Assembly: GCA_030248215.1 (NCBI GenBank)
Contig: JASANG010003904.1
Coordinates: 1 to 64,000, forward strand
Direction of reading: 5' to 3'
DNA length: 64,000 nucleotides
Source: Enoplolaimus lenunculus
Lineage: Eukaryota; Nematoda; Enoplea; Enoplida; Thoracostomopsidae
In this document: piece after piece, positions 1-11,102 of the stretch
Layout of the letters: each line of letters starts with the position of its first letter
Position numbering within the stretch: the stretch's first letter is position 1
Notes under the pieces: model-generated
What the model was told of the DNA's origin: nothing
The model's database searches: none
The model's input: the letters and a program-made list of their open reading frames with translations, nothing else
Made by a program: the position numbers and the translations under genes

Positions 1-35
1 TTGATTTATTCATTTATTTATTTATTTATTTATGT
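1..35. repeat. (ATTT)n microsatellite
   Basis: About seven consecutive TTTA/ATTT units open the window. Simple repeat with no coding potential. Confidence 0.9.
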
Positions 36-825
36 TGTTAACATGGCTGCCGCCATCTGACCTCCTACATTTTAGAAGGAAACTTTTAAATCAGGAAGAG
101 GGCATCGCCCGCTACAACCGTAAACCAATCATGGTTTTCAATTTGCCGGAACAAACGATATAACAAAAAATTACTAAATAAAATGAAATAAAAGTTTTCT
201 TTGTTGGTCAAATTTTTCACTTGGGTGGAACCGGCAAAGATTTCTTGAAACTCGGGTAAGAGCCAAATTAAGTTAAATTTGCTAACAGATTTGCAAGTCA
301 AATTGACAAGCTGTTTATTCGGCGCCCGTTTGCTGTATTAAAATACGTAAACATACAGCGTGTTTACTTTGTTGTTTTTTTGCATTTGCTTTGCTTTTAT
401 GCTTCAGTTTTTTGGACCGGTTTAGTTTGTTTTTTACGTTATACGTATAAGAGTTTTGCTATTGTTTAATTGAACAAAAACTTTAGCTCATAGGCGCCGG
501 ACGTGGGCGGGGGGAGGCAGGGGGCACTCGCCCCCCAACCCCCCAATGTTCAGGTTGGGGGCATAGCTCTCCAATATTACCCAGAGCTTAGAATATCAAA
601 CTGTGGAATACCTTTCTGCCAACACAATTCAATCCGTTATTAAATTTGTACGCTTTAATAGACTAAACAGCAAAATACGTAATATACGCTGATATCGGAA
701 AAGATATCTAAACTAGGGCGTAAACGGATAACACAGCGGACACAGAAACGTATGGCGATCAAAATAACGGAAACGGAAATCGGATATTAAATTTGAAAAA
801 CATATTATCGCAAAATAAGTACCGA
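36..825. other. Non-coding stretch, no gene seen
   Basis: AT-rich intergenic DNA with short open frames only. A C/G-rich patch near 505-545 looks like the end of a degraded short element. I see no exon-like segment bounded by plausible splice sites. Confidence 0.5.
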
Positions 826-1203
826 GCAGTGGCGGATCCAGAATCTCAAAATGGGGTGGGGGCAAAATTTCACAGATAATAAACTTATTTTTGACCCATA
901 CTGTAGTGACCCAAATAAGAGGGGGGTCCCCGTTTTGAGTCCCAATTAATAGGAGTCCGTATCCCTAATAAGAATCCGTAAGCGGGTAGAGTCCTTAAAC
1001 CCTTGTTTAGAGTCCATAAATGTCTATTATTCCTAATTGTAGCAATGACTCCAGGGCCAAGAAACTTTAAAGCGTGCATATACTATTGTGTATAAAACAG
1101 AGAAATAAACAGCGTAGAACAGCAATTGACACTATAGAATTTTTGTCGAGATGCTGTTGGGGGGGCCACGGCCGGGGTGACCCCACCCGTGGATCCGCCA
1201 GTT
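826..1203 (+). mobile_element. Non-autonomous DNA element with GTGGCGGATCCA ends
   Basis: It opens with CAGTGGCGGATCCAGAATCT and closes with GTGGATCCGCCAGTTG, so the termini are inverted repeats of about 12 bp. The start and end also match the copy at 19332-19766 (both continue into a stretch reading ATAATAAACTTATTTTTGAC). The interior, about 900-1060, contains a dispersed motif with repeated GAGTCC/ATCC words that recurs at 4440-4570 and, inverted, at 14381-14545. There is no coding capacity. The superfamily is not decided. Confidence 0.7.
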
Positions 1204-3030
1204 GTACCGAGCTTAGTGCAGAAATTAATAATCAGTATGAGTGAGCTTTAGATTATTGAAAAACAATATAGCGCATATATTGACGTAGATAGATTGAAGT
1301 TGCAGGCTGATTAAACTTTGTTTGGTCAATCCAGCGACTTTTGCATTTGCAGAATTAACTTTTTCAACACTTCGAAAGCAGGGACGGAGCAGCCACCCCC
1401 CATACGTCCCATTTGAGGGAGCCCCACCCTAACCGGATGAAACAAAAAGTTTTGAAATACATCTGGCTTCTCGTTCGCTTCGCTCGCGAGTTTTTGACAT
1501 TCTACCTTGCCGTGATTGTTTTAATGGCTTCAAACACTGCATAGATCTTAGAATAACCACTTGAGTGCTAAAACCTTAAATTTCGAACGTCGCTGCACTC
1601 ATTGGCCGACAATTTCACTTAAGATAATATAACTCGACGGAAATGAAATATTCAGGAACGGTAATCAAAGCAGTTTTGGAGTGTCGAGCTGTGTCGTGCG
1701 CTGTCTCCCTTGGTTGGAGCATATGAAAATTGAATAAGTTTTTGCCTAAAATATGAGCTGTTCAGCTTCTTTAGCAGAAAATGTTAAAAAAATTTCCCGC
1801 TGCACGTGAAGTGTGATTCATTTTAAAGATGGGCTCACTTTCTAGATTCACCATTTTGCAGCTTTTGCGTGAAACTTTTTTTGGAAGAATGTCCTCACTG
1901 CTATCAAACACGAGCGTGAGCTTGGACGATGAACCTCAGGTCGAACACCGAGAAATTCAGGATCTATCTCTACGTTAGATCCTCCAGCATGGATGTAGTG
2001 GAAAGCCCCGACCCCTGTATGCTGCGGCACTGTTGAAGTCACACAGACATAAAAGCGATTAAACCGCAGGCTGATAAAGAGCATTTATCCGGGTATTTTT
2101 CATAATTTGCGAGTGGATGACATAAACGATTGCACGATTTGATGAATAGCGAAAAAAGTTTTTGCGATACTGTAGAGTTGAAGTGAATACCTCATTTTAC
2201 GGGAACATCTTGTCTGTCGCATTTTTTTGGCAAAACAATGTGATTTTGGTGAAATAACACTCTAGCATTCAATCATTTTAGGCACCATTGTGCCCCCAAT
2301 ATTAATTTGCTTCCGGCGCCGCTTCTTTAGCCGAAATGTTTATTTTCGCACGAAACATCACCTATGTTGTCAAAATCAAAAACCAAAAAAAATCGCATCT
2401 TTGTCATATAAGTGCCTTTCGGTGCGACCGGAGCTGAAAACTACCGGAGCTGGAGGTCATCAAAATTTGTGCCGGAGCCGGCGATAAACTGTACGTCTAA
2501 TTTGCTTTACATCAACCAATATTTCGGCAAAGTGTTTATCAAAATCATTGGTTCTTTGCTTATTTTTTGAGCAATCATGACAACTTTAACTACTTTAGTC
2601 TTGTACCAAAGGTTGAAGCATAATGAACTAAACAGCGCAGTTAATACATTTTGACTTTAAATTAATTTTAGTAAAATTTCACTGCAACAAAAATTTAGTG
2701 TTTTATGTTGTAAAAGGGGTGTTTAGATGATGATTAGTTATCGATTTTTTGAGCTAGTAAAGTTGTTCGAAGATCTCAAAACAACAACCATTTTGAATGA
2801 GCACGTATATACGGTTGAGCGTAAATTATTTTCCCACTGCTTTGATGCGACTGTTTACGAGTTTAGAAACCAGGAAGTAAATTGTTGGAAGAAACCCGGA
2901 AGTATTAAATATTGAACGATAATCACCGATAAAGCTTTATACGCCAGTTTTAGATTCGACCCAATACTTGCAATAAAGAATGTCGGGTTCTCGTATTTTT
3001 GCCCAACGCGCTTGCTCTAAGGATCAGACT
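1204..3030. other. Non-coding stretch with element remnants
   Basis: No supported gene. About 1379-1500 is the 5' part of a GGGCCGG-type element: it shares the run GAAACAAAAA...TTTTGAAATACATCTGG...CTCGCGAG with the copy at 10598-10782. Near 2427-2485 a GGAGCTG/CCGGAGC-rich patch resembles a patch near 53640-54010. The remainder is featureless AT-rich DNA. Confidence 0.5.
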
Positions 3031-3196
3031 TAGGTTTGAGAAAAAATCAACCTACGCCTAGAAGCCTATGTAAAGGCTGTACGTAATTCTAAGTTAGAGG
3101 CCGAGTCTAAATTTAGGTTTGAGAAAAAATCAACCTACGCCTAGAAGCCTATGTAAAGGCTGTACGTAATTCTAAGTTAGAGGCCGAGTCTAAATT
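3031..3196 (+). repeat. 83-bp tandem duplication, two essentially identical copies
   Basis: The unit starting TAGGTTTGAGAAAAAATCAA at 3031 restarts at 3114 and reads the same base for base through CCGAGTCTAAATT. The lack of divergence implies a recent duplication or an assembly artefact. Confidence 0.9.
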
Positions 3197-5265
3197 TTTA
3201 AATGTCTGCAAAAGCGTACAACAATCAATGTAAAAAACGGTTGGAACCGGAAAGCAGATGATCAAACTAAGTTTATAAAAAAATTTAGTTTTATGCCGAT
3301 ATCATAAAAGAAAGTACATCACACTTTTATACGCTAGAGTACGATATTGTTTGAGCAATTACAACAACAAAATTGAAGATGTTTAAATGAAACAAAATAT
3401 CAGATACCATAATGAAACATTTTGCCCAATCAAAAGCTTCAATAGTCACGTTCAATTGAAAACGTGCCTAAAATCTTGATGACCTTCATCCTAAACTTTT
3501 TGGTTCTTCGTATCAGGTTAAGCTTTTACATGCTTAATTTCTTTCAAGCATCTTGAGTAAACTGGAAAAGTTTAAATTAATTCAGAAGCGCTCAACAGTG
3601 TATCGTTCGATTGGCTAATCAATATTTAGGGTGCAGGAAATTCAAGCGACTTGCAACTGCGTTCACACGTGCGAATTAAATCTAATAGCATGAATTCCAG
3701 TGAATAAATTGCAGCTGCAAGAACTTCAAAACTGATTTCACATGTGCAAGTTTTTTCGGCAAAAATTTGTACTTGTGAAAACTGTTTGATAATTCTGAAT
3801 GCGGCGCACTTACAATTTTAGCTTCGGTTATATTAAGCATTAATAATTGTTTTACCAAGAGCTTATCAACTATAATTTACTGCTATCATCTGATTATTTC
3901 GCAGTCAAAACGTTTGTTTGATAATTTTTAAAACATTGTTTCATTTTTAGCAAAACGTAATAGCTTTCAACAGATTTAAATATTTTGCTAAAGCTCAGTT
4001 TAAGCAGCTTTTCAATAAGAAACTTTTTGAATTAACGTCCAACATCATCGTTTTTACTTCAGCAGTTTTACCAACACTGGGATATGACCAAAGCGTATAT
4101 ACGTGTCATTGGCCACTTAAACGTGTTTAGATTTTTGGTTTGGCGGTGGCCAAACTTATGATTTGACACAGACAATAGTTGCCAAAAAATTTTCGCTGCT
4201 ATGAAGAAACATTCTAGGATAAATTCACCGAAACATGGACAACGTATATGTACGCCATAAATATTTTTCAAAGAATTTTGATCAAAAGATTTTCGTAAAT
4301 GGCTAGGGCCGTGCTTAGGGCTATTCGGACCCAAACCGGAATTTGGGCTTGATTTCAAAGTTTGTGTGTGTTTTGCAAATCTCTGTTACGTATTTGAGCA
4401 GTGTAGACCATTCTTCTGCTTTGGCTTGTTTTTTGGACCTTAGTTACGACTTATGAACTCTATCCATTAACTGACTCTAATTAAGGATACAGACTCCTTG
4501 TGATGGAACTTAAAATTCGGACCCCATCCGTTTTATTACTTAGTCCCCATCTTATTCGGGTCCATTATTGTTTTTTCCGGTTAAATTATGACTGGAAAAA
4601 AACTAATTTGGACCACTTTATGCCAGAAAAATATGGAAAATGAAAAAATACCTTTTTTGTTTGAGTGAATTTTTCTAGTAAGTATTACGTAGCATGTTTA
4701 GAGGCAATAACGTAACTCTATAGACGATTAAATCAAGATGTATGCTAAGAAGTTCATTAAAAGTAAGAAATTAAAGATACGTAGCACATTACCATTACGC
4801 TCTACGGGCATGGTGCACCCGGAATTCGGGTCGTATCGGTTAGCCCACTCCCATCCGGCGTTTGTCCATAAATGGTTGTATTTTGAAAATTTTTTCATAT
4901 TTGAGCTTCTGATGACGTCCCCTGAACATTCGATTTACAAATTCGAATTTTTCGCTTAATTGAAATTTTTAAGGTCCGAATGTCTATCCTTGGGATCAGA
5001 ATTTTTTTAGCAAAAAAGTTTGGCAACTTATATGTCATTCGACGCAGTGGGAAGAGCTCAGTCGAGTGGAGTTAATTTTTTGCAATGAAAAGTCTGGTTC
5101 ACGAGTTGTTGTCCAATGACTGATTTGACGCGCTACCAACGACCATGGGACGGCGTCAAATTTAGTTTTATTTGACAATAACCGGTTAGCCATGCGTCTG
5201 ATGGTGGCAAATCGAACACTATTCGTCCCAGCTGCGCAAGCAGCACCGACAGGTATATAATTTGT
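3197..5265. other. Non-coding stretch, relic of a CACGTG-ended element near 3640-3800
   Basis: Around 3640-3800 the words GCGACTTGCAACTGC, TTCACACGTGCGA, GCAGCTGCAAG and TTCACATGTGCAAG match the family seen at 15826-16102. Around 4440-4570 is a copy of the GACTC/GGACC-word repeat also found at 900-1060. No convincing exon was seen elsewhere. Confidence 0.45.
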
Positions 5266-5269
5266 TTAA

Positions 5270-5509
5270 CCCTTTCTCACATGAATATTTTCTATTTCCC
5301 CTGAGACCTACTTTTATGCTAGGAATCGAACTCCAGTAACTGGAGTGGGAGGCGTATACCATTACCACTCAGCTATAGGACCTTGACGCTCGAGCCCGAG
5401 GGGGCTGTCACGTATACGTGTTGCAATTGTTAAACATGGTGCGATATATACTATTTAACGTATATACACTGCGCTGAGTTGCCTACAGGCAACTCAATGT
5501 GAGAAGGAG
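5270..5509 (-). mobile_element. TTAA-flanked piggyBac-type MITE carrying a tRNA-like core
   Basis: It is bounded by TTAA on both sides (5266-5269 and 5510-5513) with inverted termini CCCTTTCTCACAT and ATGTGAGAAGGAG. On the minus strand the middle reads like a tRNA: an A-box-like TAGCTGAGTGGTAATGG, then a B box, AGTTCGATTCC. TTAA target duplication and CCC-type ends are hallmarks of piggyBac elements. The tRNA-like core would supply an internal RNA polymerase III promoter. There is no transposase, so it is non-autonomous. Related copies lie at 9427-9676 and 62027-62297. Confidence 0.75.
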
Positions 5510-6059
5510 TTAATATTCTTTACAATAAATTTTGCGTCCCAGAGAGAGCTTAGGAAATTAATCGAATGTTTTAAATATTCATATTTGGGCGTGGAACGAT
5601 CAGTGGCAGTCATCAGACACTCGTGAATGATGTGAGCTAACCTAGTCAGACGTACATTGTGTAAGTATATATTAAATCCCAAGACAATGTTCTTGGGTTG
5701 CCTCTGACATCAAGTGTTTCAATTACTGCACCTCGCGAGTAAAGCGAGCTTAAAGCCAGAAGTATTTTTGCCTTAAATTATACCTTAAAGGCAAACTTTT
5801 AATTTTGGGGGTCCTAACTTTGGTTCTACCGGTCAACGAAACTTGGTGAGTGAAGCGAATTAGTTGCAAACGTAGTATATATAATGAGTTCTATTGGACC
5901 TAAACACTGAAATATGCTCGGTCACTGTTAATGGGTTGCATGCGAATTAGTTGCTGTCATCTACAAATAACGTTATTTTATATCATATTTAGTTGCATGT
6001 TATATTTGAATGTATTTTTCGACGCAATTTAAACACCTGAGTAGAATGGTGTTTGTAAG

Positions 6060-6330
6060 CACCCGACACATGCTTGTCCGTTGTGTGCACATGCACTATA
6101 ATGTAGTGCGCTGTATGAATTCTAGCCGGCAGTATACGATTGACATATAGTCGACTATAGAAGCATTCGGAGATACGGCCTTCGTGGCGCAGTGGTAGAG
6201 TGTTGGTCTAAACTTCCTTGGACGGCTAATTCGAAACCACCCGTAACCCGCTTTTCCAAATGCTTTAGTAAAAAGGTCTGAAGTTTTGGTTGTCTGAAGT
6301 TTTGGTTCGTACTTAGGCTGACAGTGTTAA
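6060..6330 (+). repeat. tRNA-bearing dispersed repeat (SINE-like)
   Basis: It aligns along its length with 29985-30240: GACACATGCTTGTC...ATACGATTGACATATAG...GTGGCGCAGTGGTAGAGTG...ATTCGAAACCAC. The last two words are an A-box-like and a slightly degenerate B-box-like sequence. Unlike ordinary tRNA-derived SINEs, about 110 bp of leader with a TATA-like word precedes the tRNA-like part, and no poly-A tail is obvious. It ends about 230 bp upstream of the first arginase gene. Confidence 0.6.
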
Positions 6331-6561
6331 ACTTTCGTTTGGTCGGACATCCAGTCTCCCAGTTATGGTAAACCCGTTTCTAGAAACTGGCACAATGCAC
6401 AGTTTGTTTCGAAGATCGAACTGGTTGAAAGAGTAAAACTCAGTAAACCAACTATCTGAACGCAACAGTGTAAACCTATTTACAGTTTAGGCAATGTGAT
6501 TAGGTTTTGTATCTGGTAAAAACTTCAGTTTACTAAAATACAAAGCATACCTAATAATAAA

Positions 6562-7548
6562 ATGTCAAATTTTATTAAATCAACCAAGTCGCTCGCAATA
6601 ATCGGTTACGCATTTGGCCATGGGGCTAAAATTCACGCCACCAGCAAAAGTCCAGTATATTTGCGGAATACTTACCAACTGGTCGATCGACTGAAACAAA
6701 CCGGGATCAACGCGAAATGGATTCAAACCGTATCCTTAAATCGAGAAGTTCATGGATTGGCGGCAGACGTCAACGACGACGAAGACACATCGATCGGGAT
6801 CGATCACGAATTGGTTTGGCAAAACACAAACGCACTCGCGAGCAATCTTTATACGATGCTTTTGACCCTAGAACATCAATCGGAAGCCACTAATACCAGA
6901 GACACGGTCCCGGTAGTAATTGGAGGTGATCATTCATGCGCTATAGGAACGTTCTCTGCTGCCACACATGCGTTCAACGCTGCTGGCCGCTTTGGACTAA
7001 TTTACATCGACGCACATATGGACGCGCATACGGTGAACACTTCCCCGTCGAAACGCTATCACGGTATGCCTCTGTCAATTTTACTCGGCGAGTCCTGTCA
7101 AGATAGCCTTGGATCACTCCAGTTCAGCGGTCCAAAGCTACAACCTGAACATTTAGCTTTGATCGGCATTCGGTCGTTCGAAGAAGGTGAACAAAAGTTG
7201 CTTCAATCGAAACAAGTGAAGATTTTTTCAGCAGATGAGGTCAACCAACGAGGAGCTCACGTTGTTTTCGAAGATGCGCTCAAAGTGGTCACCAAAGGAA
7301 CCGTCGGATTTGGGGTGTCGTTTGATTTGGACGCAATTGACCCGAAGTATGCGCCAGGTGTTGGCTCACCTGCTGACCATGGTATAAAATTCGACGATGA
7401 CCTCAAGACTGCTTTATCTAAACTTTTTCAACACGAAAAGTTTAAGCTGCTAGAAATCGTTGAACTCAATCCTAATCTTGATCGAGAAGACAAAACGGCG
7501 AATATTGTTTTTGAGACTTTGAAATTATTTAAACAAAATAAAAGATGA
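6562..7548 (+). CDS. Arginase, copy 1 (intronless)
   Basis: Predicted binuclear-manganese arginase (ureohydrolase fold), hydrolysing L-arginine to ornithine and urea. The 328-residue frame is open from ATG to TGA with no intron. Visible motifs are GGDHS (metal ligand H124), DAHMDAHT (D150, H152, D154), SFDLDAIDP (D255, D257), HGMP (H167) and EIVELNP near residue 301, so all six usual metal ligands are present. The residue matching Asn130 of mammalian arginase I, which contacts the substrate carboxylate, is His156. From memory, DAHMD(A/S)HT is typical of a Legionella/Coxiella-like arginase branch also found in nematodes, so this is probably a subfamily trait. There is no signal peptide and no clear mitochondrial presequence, so location is undecided. 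It lies 4.3 kb upstream of its equal-length paralogue on the same strand. Confidence 0.93.
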   Translation: MSNFIKSTKSLAIIGYAFGHGAKIHATSKSPVYLRNTYQLVDRLKQTGINAKWIQTVSLNREVHGLAADVNDDEDTSIGIDHELVWQNTNALASNLYTMLLTLEHQSEATNTRDTVPVVIGGDHSCAIGTFSAATHAFNAAGRFGLIYIDAHMDAHTVNTSPSKRYHGMPLSILLGESCQDSLGSLQFSGPKLQPEHLALIGIRSFEEGEQKLLQSKQVKIFSADEVNQRGAHVVFEDALKVVTKGTVGFGVSFDLDAIDPKYAPGVGSPADHGIKFDDDLKTALSKLFQHEKFKLLEIVELNPNLDREDKTANIVFETLKLFKQNKR

Positions 7549-7856
7549 AATACAGTTTTGAGGTAAAAATTAAAATTTTTTGGCAACTGCATACCGTAAG
7601 CAGGTAGAGTAACGTGGTTTGACTGCAATTGCAAGATTATCATCGCGTTTGTTCTACGCTCACATCTTACAAATTTTGTTGTATTGATGCTTTTCAAAAA
7701 ATGTTGATTTTAAAATCTTACGTAACACTTACACATTTTGATACATCCAATAGAGTTTAAGGACCACTTTCTCGAACAACTATGCAGCCATCGCCTTTTA
7801 CTAAAAACGACTATCTGTCACTCTGTAATGTGTCACACGGCATGCACCAACACATT
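7549..7856. other. 3' flank of arginase copy 1
   Basis: Non-coding. A potential AATAAA lies inside the last codons (near 7535). No separate downstream polyadenylation signal stands out before the repeat at 7857. Confidence 0.4.
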
Positions 7857-8005
7857 GGCCAATGTTACATTAAAGGGCGTAGCGTTGTAAAAATGTGTTC
7901 CTAAGCCTAAGCCTAAGCCTAAGCAAAAAAATGTAATCTAGAATCTAAACCTGCTCTTTTATGGACCCATCAGAAACCTGGACTCCCGTTAAAGTAACAT
8001 GGGCC
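7857..8005 (-). mobile_element. TTAGGC-core MITE, family B
   Basis: The ends are inverted: GGCCAATGTTACATTAAAGG at the left and CCGTTAAAGTAACATGGGCC at the right. The core holds about four exact CCTAAG units, equal to CTTAGG/TTAGGC on the other strand. The flank matches other family B copies (TGTAATCTAGAATCTAAACC). This copy is in the reverse orientation and lacks the second TTAGGC block. Confidence 0.8.
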
Positions 8006-9422
8006 TACAGATGAGCGCAGGATATTCTCATGAATAAGTTCCGCGACACTATACGAGTATCTGAACAGTCGTACTTCTGAGTATTAATATAACAACTTTT
8101 TATTTGAACAGTAACCAATTTTTTTAATTTCTAAAATCTTTCCTGGCGTTCATTAAATGTGTTTTATGCTGAACTAAAATTAACGGAAATGATAAAACGC
8201 ACTGTTAGGTTCTTCATGGCAATTTTGAAATAGAAGAATATTTCAGTATATTTCCATGATTTCGCATTCGGTGCCCGGCCATTTTAAGCGTATGTAGCAC
8301 TTGTCACCCTGTGCTGATCTAAAATATCTTGTAAAAATAGGAATAGCGGTTGATGAGATTGAAAATTTAGCAGATATTTTGTAGTTTATATGCGTTGCTA
8401 CTGTGTAATTTTTTCAGAATTGAAAAAACAACTGTCTGTTTGTCTGAGAAGCAACTTTTAATTGCAGATAGGTGCTATAAACCCTTAGAATTAGAATTCA
8501 CGTGCAGAAGTAAACAGAATAACGAAGACAAAACGCAAGGCTCCTACTTTGTTTAATAAAAAGACCTGATGAATCTTTTACTTCGACTTACCTTTTGGCT
8601 TTAGTATGCAGATTCTCAACTCAATCGTATCGTCCTTGCAGCAGAACTGCACGTTACCCGCACGTACTCGCGGGTAAACGCGGGGCGAGTAAGGAAGTTT
8701 TGACGCGGGATATACCCGTGGGTGGAGAATTTGAAAGTGCGGGAAAAATTTGCAATTGTTTACCCACCTAAAATTTTCATAAGAACCTTGAAATCAGAAA
8801 ACGTAAAAAAACTTAAATTTTTAAACTGTTTTTACGGTATGAGTGAAAAATTAGCATCAAGTAACATCAAGGCACTGTAAAATACACACGTTTGTTTTAA
8901 ATGCAGAAGAAAAAACAAGGCCGGGTAAAGGCTGGTAATGGCGAAGGAATTTTGCGCTAGTGAAACCGAGTAACGGGTAAAGAAATTTTGCGCGAATATA
9001 CATGCGGCTAAAGAAAATAGCACGGGTATAAAATTTTTTTGCCCACTTACTTCTCTGCTTTGCAATAAAGAAATTGAACTTTTAAAATCAATTTAAAACC
9101 ATGACAAAATGAAAACAAAATTCTAAATTAAATTGTTAAAAAATGTCAAATTCTGGTCAAGCTGGACAAGTCAGGTAACCAGTTAATAATATTATGTTTA
9201 ACACAAGAGAATTTTTTCACAAGTCGATAAACGTAGATTTCGGGGCTATTAGCTACTATGCATTGAAAAAGGTCCCTCATGGATTCGTTTGGCCCAATGA
9301 TTAAATACGATCGTTTCGACTGTAGGTATTGTGACGTTTATAGATACTAAACTGAGAATTTTTCCATTAAATTTGATGCTACGGTTCCCGATGTTAAGCG
9401 AAAAATTTTCAGTTTACTATCT
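8006..9422. other. Non-coding stretch
   Basis: No supported gene. A patch at 8640-9060 repeats variants of CGGGTAAA (for example ACTCGCGGGTAAACGCGGG) and is probably a degraded repeat rather than an exon. Confidence 0.45.
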
Positions 9423-9426
9423 ATAA

Positions 9427-9676
9427 CCCCTTCTCACATTTAGTTACTCAGCGCAGTGTATATACGTTAAATAATATATTTCGCACCTCGTTTAACAATT
9501 GCAACACGTATACATAGTACTAAATCACCACAAGACGTGAGAGCATCCTCGGGCTCGAGTGTCAAGCTCCTATAGCTCAGTGGTGATGGTATACGCCTCC
9601 CATTCGTCACTGGAGTTCGAATCCTAGCATAAAAGTAGGTCTGAGGGCAAATAGAAAATATTCATGTGAGAAAGGG
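9427..9676 (+). mobile_element. piggyBac-type MITE carrying a tRNA-like core, copy 2
   Basis: The left flank is ATAA (9423-9426), the right flank is TTAA (9677-9680), and the termini are CCCCTTCTCACAT and ATGTGAGAAAGGG. The centre holds TAGCTCAGTGGTGATGG (A-box-like) and GAGTTCGAATCC (B box) spaced as in a tRNA gene, followed by CTAGCATAAAAGTAGGTC as in the copy at 5270-5509 read on the minus strand. The left 140 bp is non-tRNA leader. No coding capacity. Confidence 0.78.
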
Positions 9677-9732
9677 TTAAGCATTTCATTTTGTAATGTT
9701 ATTAATTTACCTCAAATCTAAAGCCAATATTC

Positions 9733-9870
9733 TCAAATGTGCGTAGCTCCTATTACCAGTTGGTGATAGGTCTTGTAACTTTCGAACCAGAGAATGGTGA
9801 GGTTTGAAATTCAGCGCATTTGTTGCATTCGATTGACTCTACTTCTGTGCAAATTTGCTAGTCTCTGGCC
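9733..9870 (+). repeat. Dispersed repeat with a CCTATCACC hairpin
   Basis: TTCTCAAATGTGCGTAGCTCC is followed by a short hairpin (CCTATTACC / GGTGATAGG around AGTT). The block then aligns for over 100 bp with 63838-63975. Weaker matches lie near 17020 and 37285. No terminal repeats were recognised. Confidence 0.6.
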
Positions 9871-10415
9871 CAAGCTAAGATGTACTCACAAAATTTAAAT
9901 TTTATCCATAGTAGTTTATATTATGAATGCAGCCACCCATATTGCATTTGTTTAATCAATATCGAAAATTTATATGATACAATCATTTATGCAGCAATTA
10001 AAGCTTGATTCTCGAGCTCGAGTCGAGACAATTAATTAATGTACGTACTAATTTTGTACTTCACGTACTTGTCGTAATTATTAAACACTGTGCATTGTGT
10101 ATTGCTCTTACACTGTTTGCATTTTTAGTTCCTCAAAGTAAACTCTATTCGATAAAAGGAATAATTGCAAAATTACAAAGTTATATAAAATTCAAGATTC
10201 GTTTGAAAAATAACAGGCTACTGTACTAAAAATATGTCACGGTGCAAAATGATATTTTGTATTGCAAACAAAAAGATTGCAGTTGAAAATTTGGTTGACA
10301 TTTTAACTCGCTACGAAAAACGCAGTGTGTCAACCAAAGGGCAAAAATTGGTCCACTTTTTTAATGTGCAATTGTTAACAATTTCTACTTATCCCAACAG
10401 CCCTTTCCAGGATAA
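9871..10415. other. Non-coding or unresolved
   Basis: Two modest open frames of 74 and 62 codons lie here (10005-10229, 10234-10422). Neither shows a recognisable domain or a convincing splice context. Confidence 0.3.
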
Positions 10416-10571
10416 CCATTGACCGAAAAATGTTCTAAAACATATAAGGACGCGGAAGATCGCATAAGAGATCACATCCGCACGGAATATGAACAAGTGG
10501 TCAAATTCCAAGAGCTCAGCCTAAGAAGGGGGATTGTTTATGAACACCATAGTGCTACCTTAAAGTATTAA
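10416..10571 (+). other. Coding-like open stretch of unknown origin
   Basis: In the frame where 10437-10439 is AAA, an open stretch reads ...KTYKDAEDRIRDHIRTEY..., then a short charged segment, ending at a TAA near 10571. The D/E/R/K pattern with few hydrophobic runs looks like a helical protein fragment, not random AT-rich translation. There is no start codon of its own and I do not recognise a family. It could be a gene relic or chance. Confidence 0.25.
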
Positions 10572-10597
10572 AATTTTACACTAATTAATCACAACTC

Positions 10598-10782
10598 AGC
10601 AGGGCCGGAGCAGCCACCGCCCATACCCCCCATTTGCGGGGCCCGCCCAAACCCACACGCTAAAAGGTTGAAACAAAAATCGCCCAAGTTTTAAAATACG
10701 TCTGATTTCTCGCTCGCGAGTTTGACGATCCCCACCCTGGAGCTTGGGGGGAGCCCCCACACCTGTCTGCTCCGGCGCTGCA
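10598..10782 (+). mobile_element. MITE with GGGCCGGAGCAG ends
   Basis: It starts CAGCAGGGCCGGAGCAG and ends CTGCTCCGGCGCTG, inverted termini of about 13 bp. Internal C-rich and G-rich tracts (CCACCGCCCATACCCCCC near the left, GGGGGGAGCCCCC near the right) are shared with copies at 1379-1500 (partial), 28079-28195 and 28533-28702. Confidence 0.7.
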
Positions 10783-11102
10783 ATTCAGTGCGCAAACTAT
10801 ACAAACGTGACATATCGAAGTGAAAGCGGTAGTTTCTGAAATATTAAACCAATCAAAGCGTTTGTCACCTGATGTGTTTGTTATCAGTAAATTAATGACT
10901 AAAATGGTTTATGTAAAAACGACGCAAAAACGTTAAAATTCAACAATTAATATTTTTTGCAAATAAACGCTAAAACGAATCGCTTGCGCACGAAACTGCT
11001 AATAAATTATAAATGATTTTTGGCGTTTTATTAAAATGTTAGTTTCGTTTAAACGTCAGCACTTTTCTGTAAAATTTTTTGTTTCTTTAGACACGGTTAC
11101 TA
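10783..11102. other. Non-coding stretch
   Basis: AT-rich sequence between two short elements. No exon, RNA gene or repeat recognised. Confidence 0.4.

Noticed and set aside
7905-7925. Interstitial telomere or chromosome-end fusion at CCTAAG repeats
   Set aside because: The repeats lie inside elements with inverted ends and recur at about 17 places with the same flanks, so they are transposon cores.
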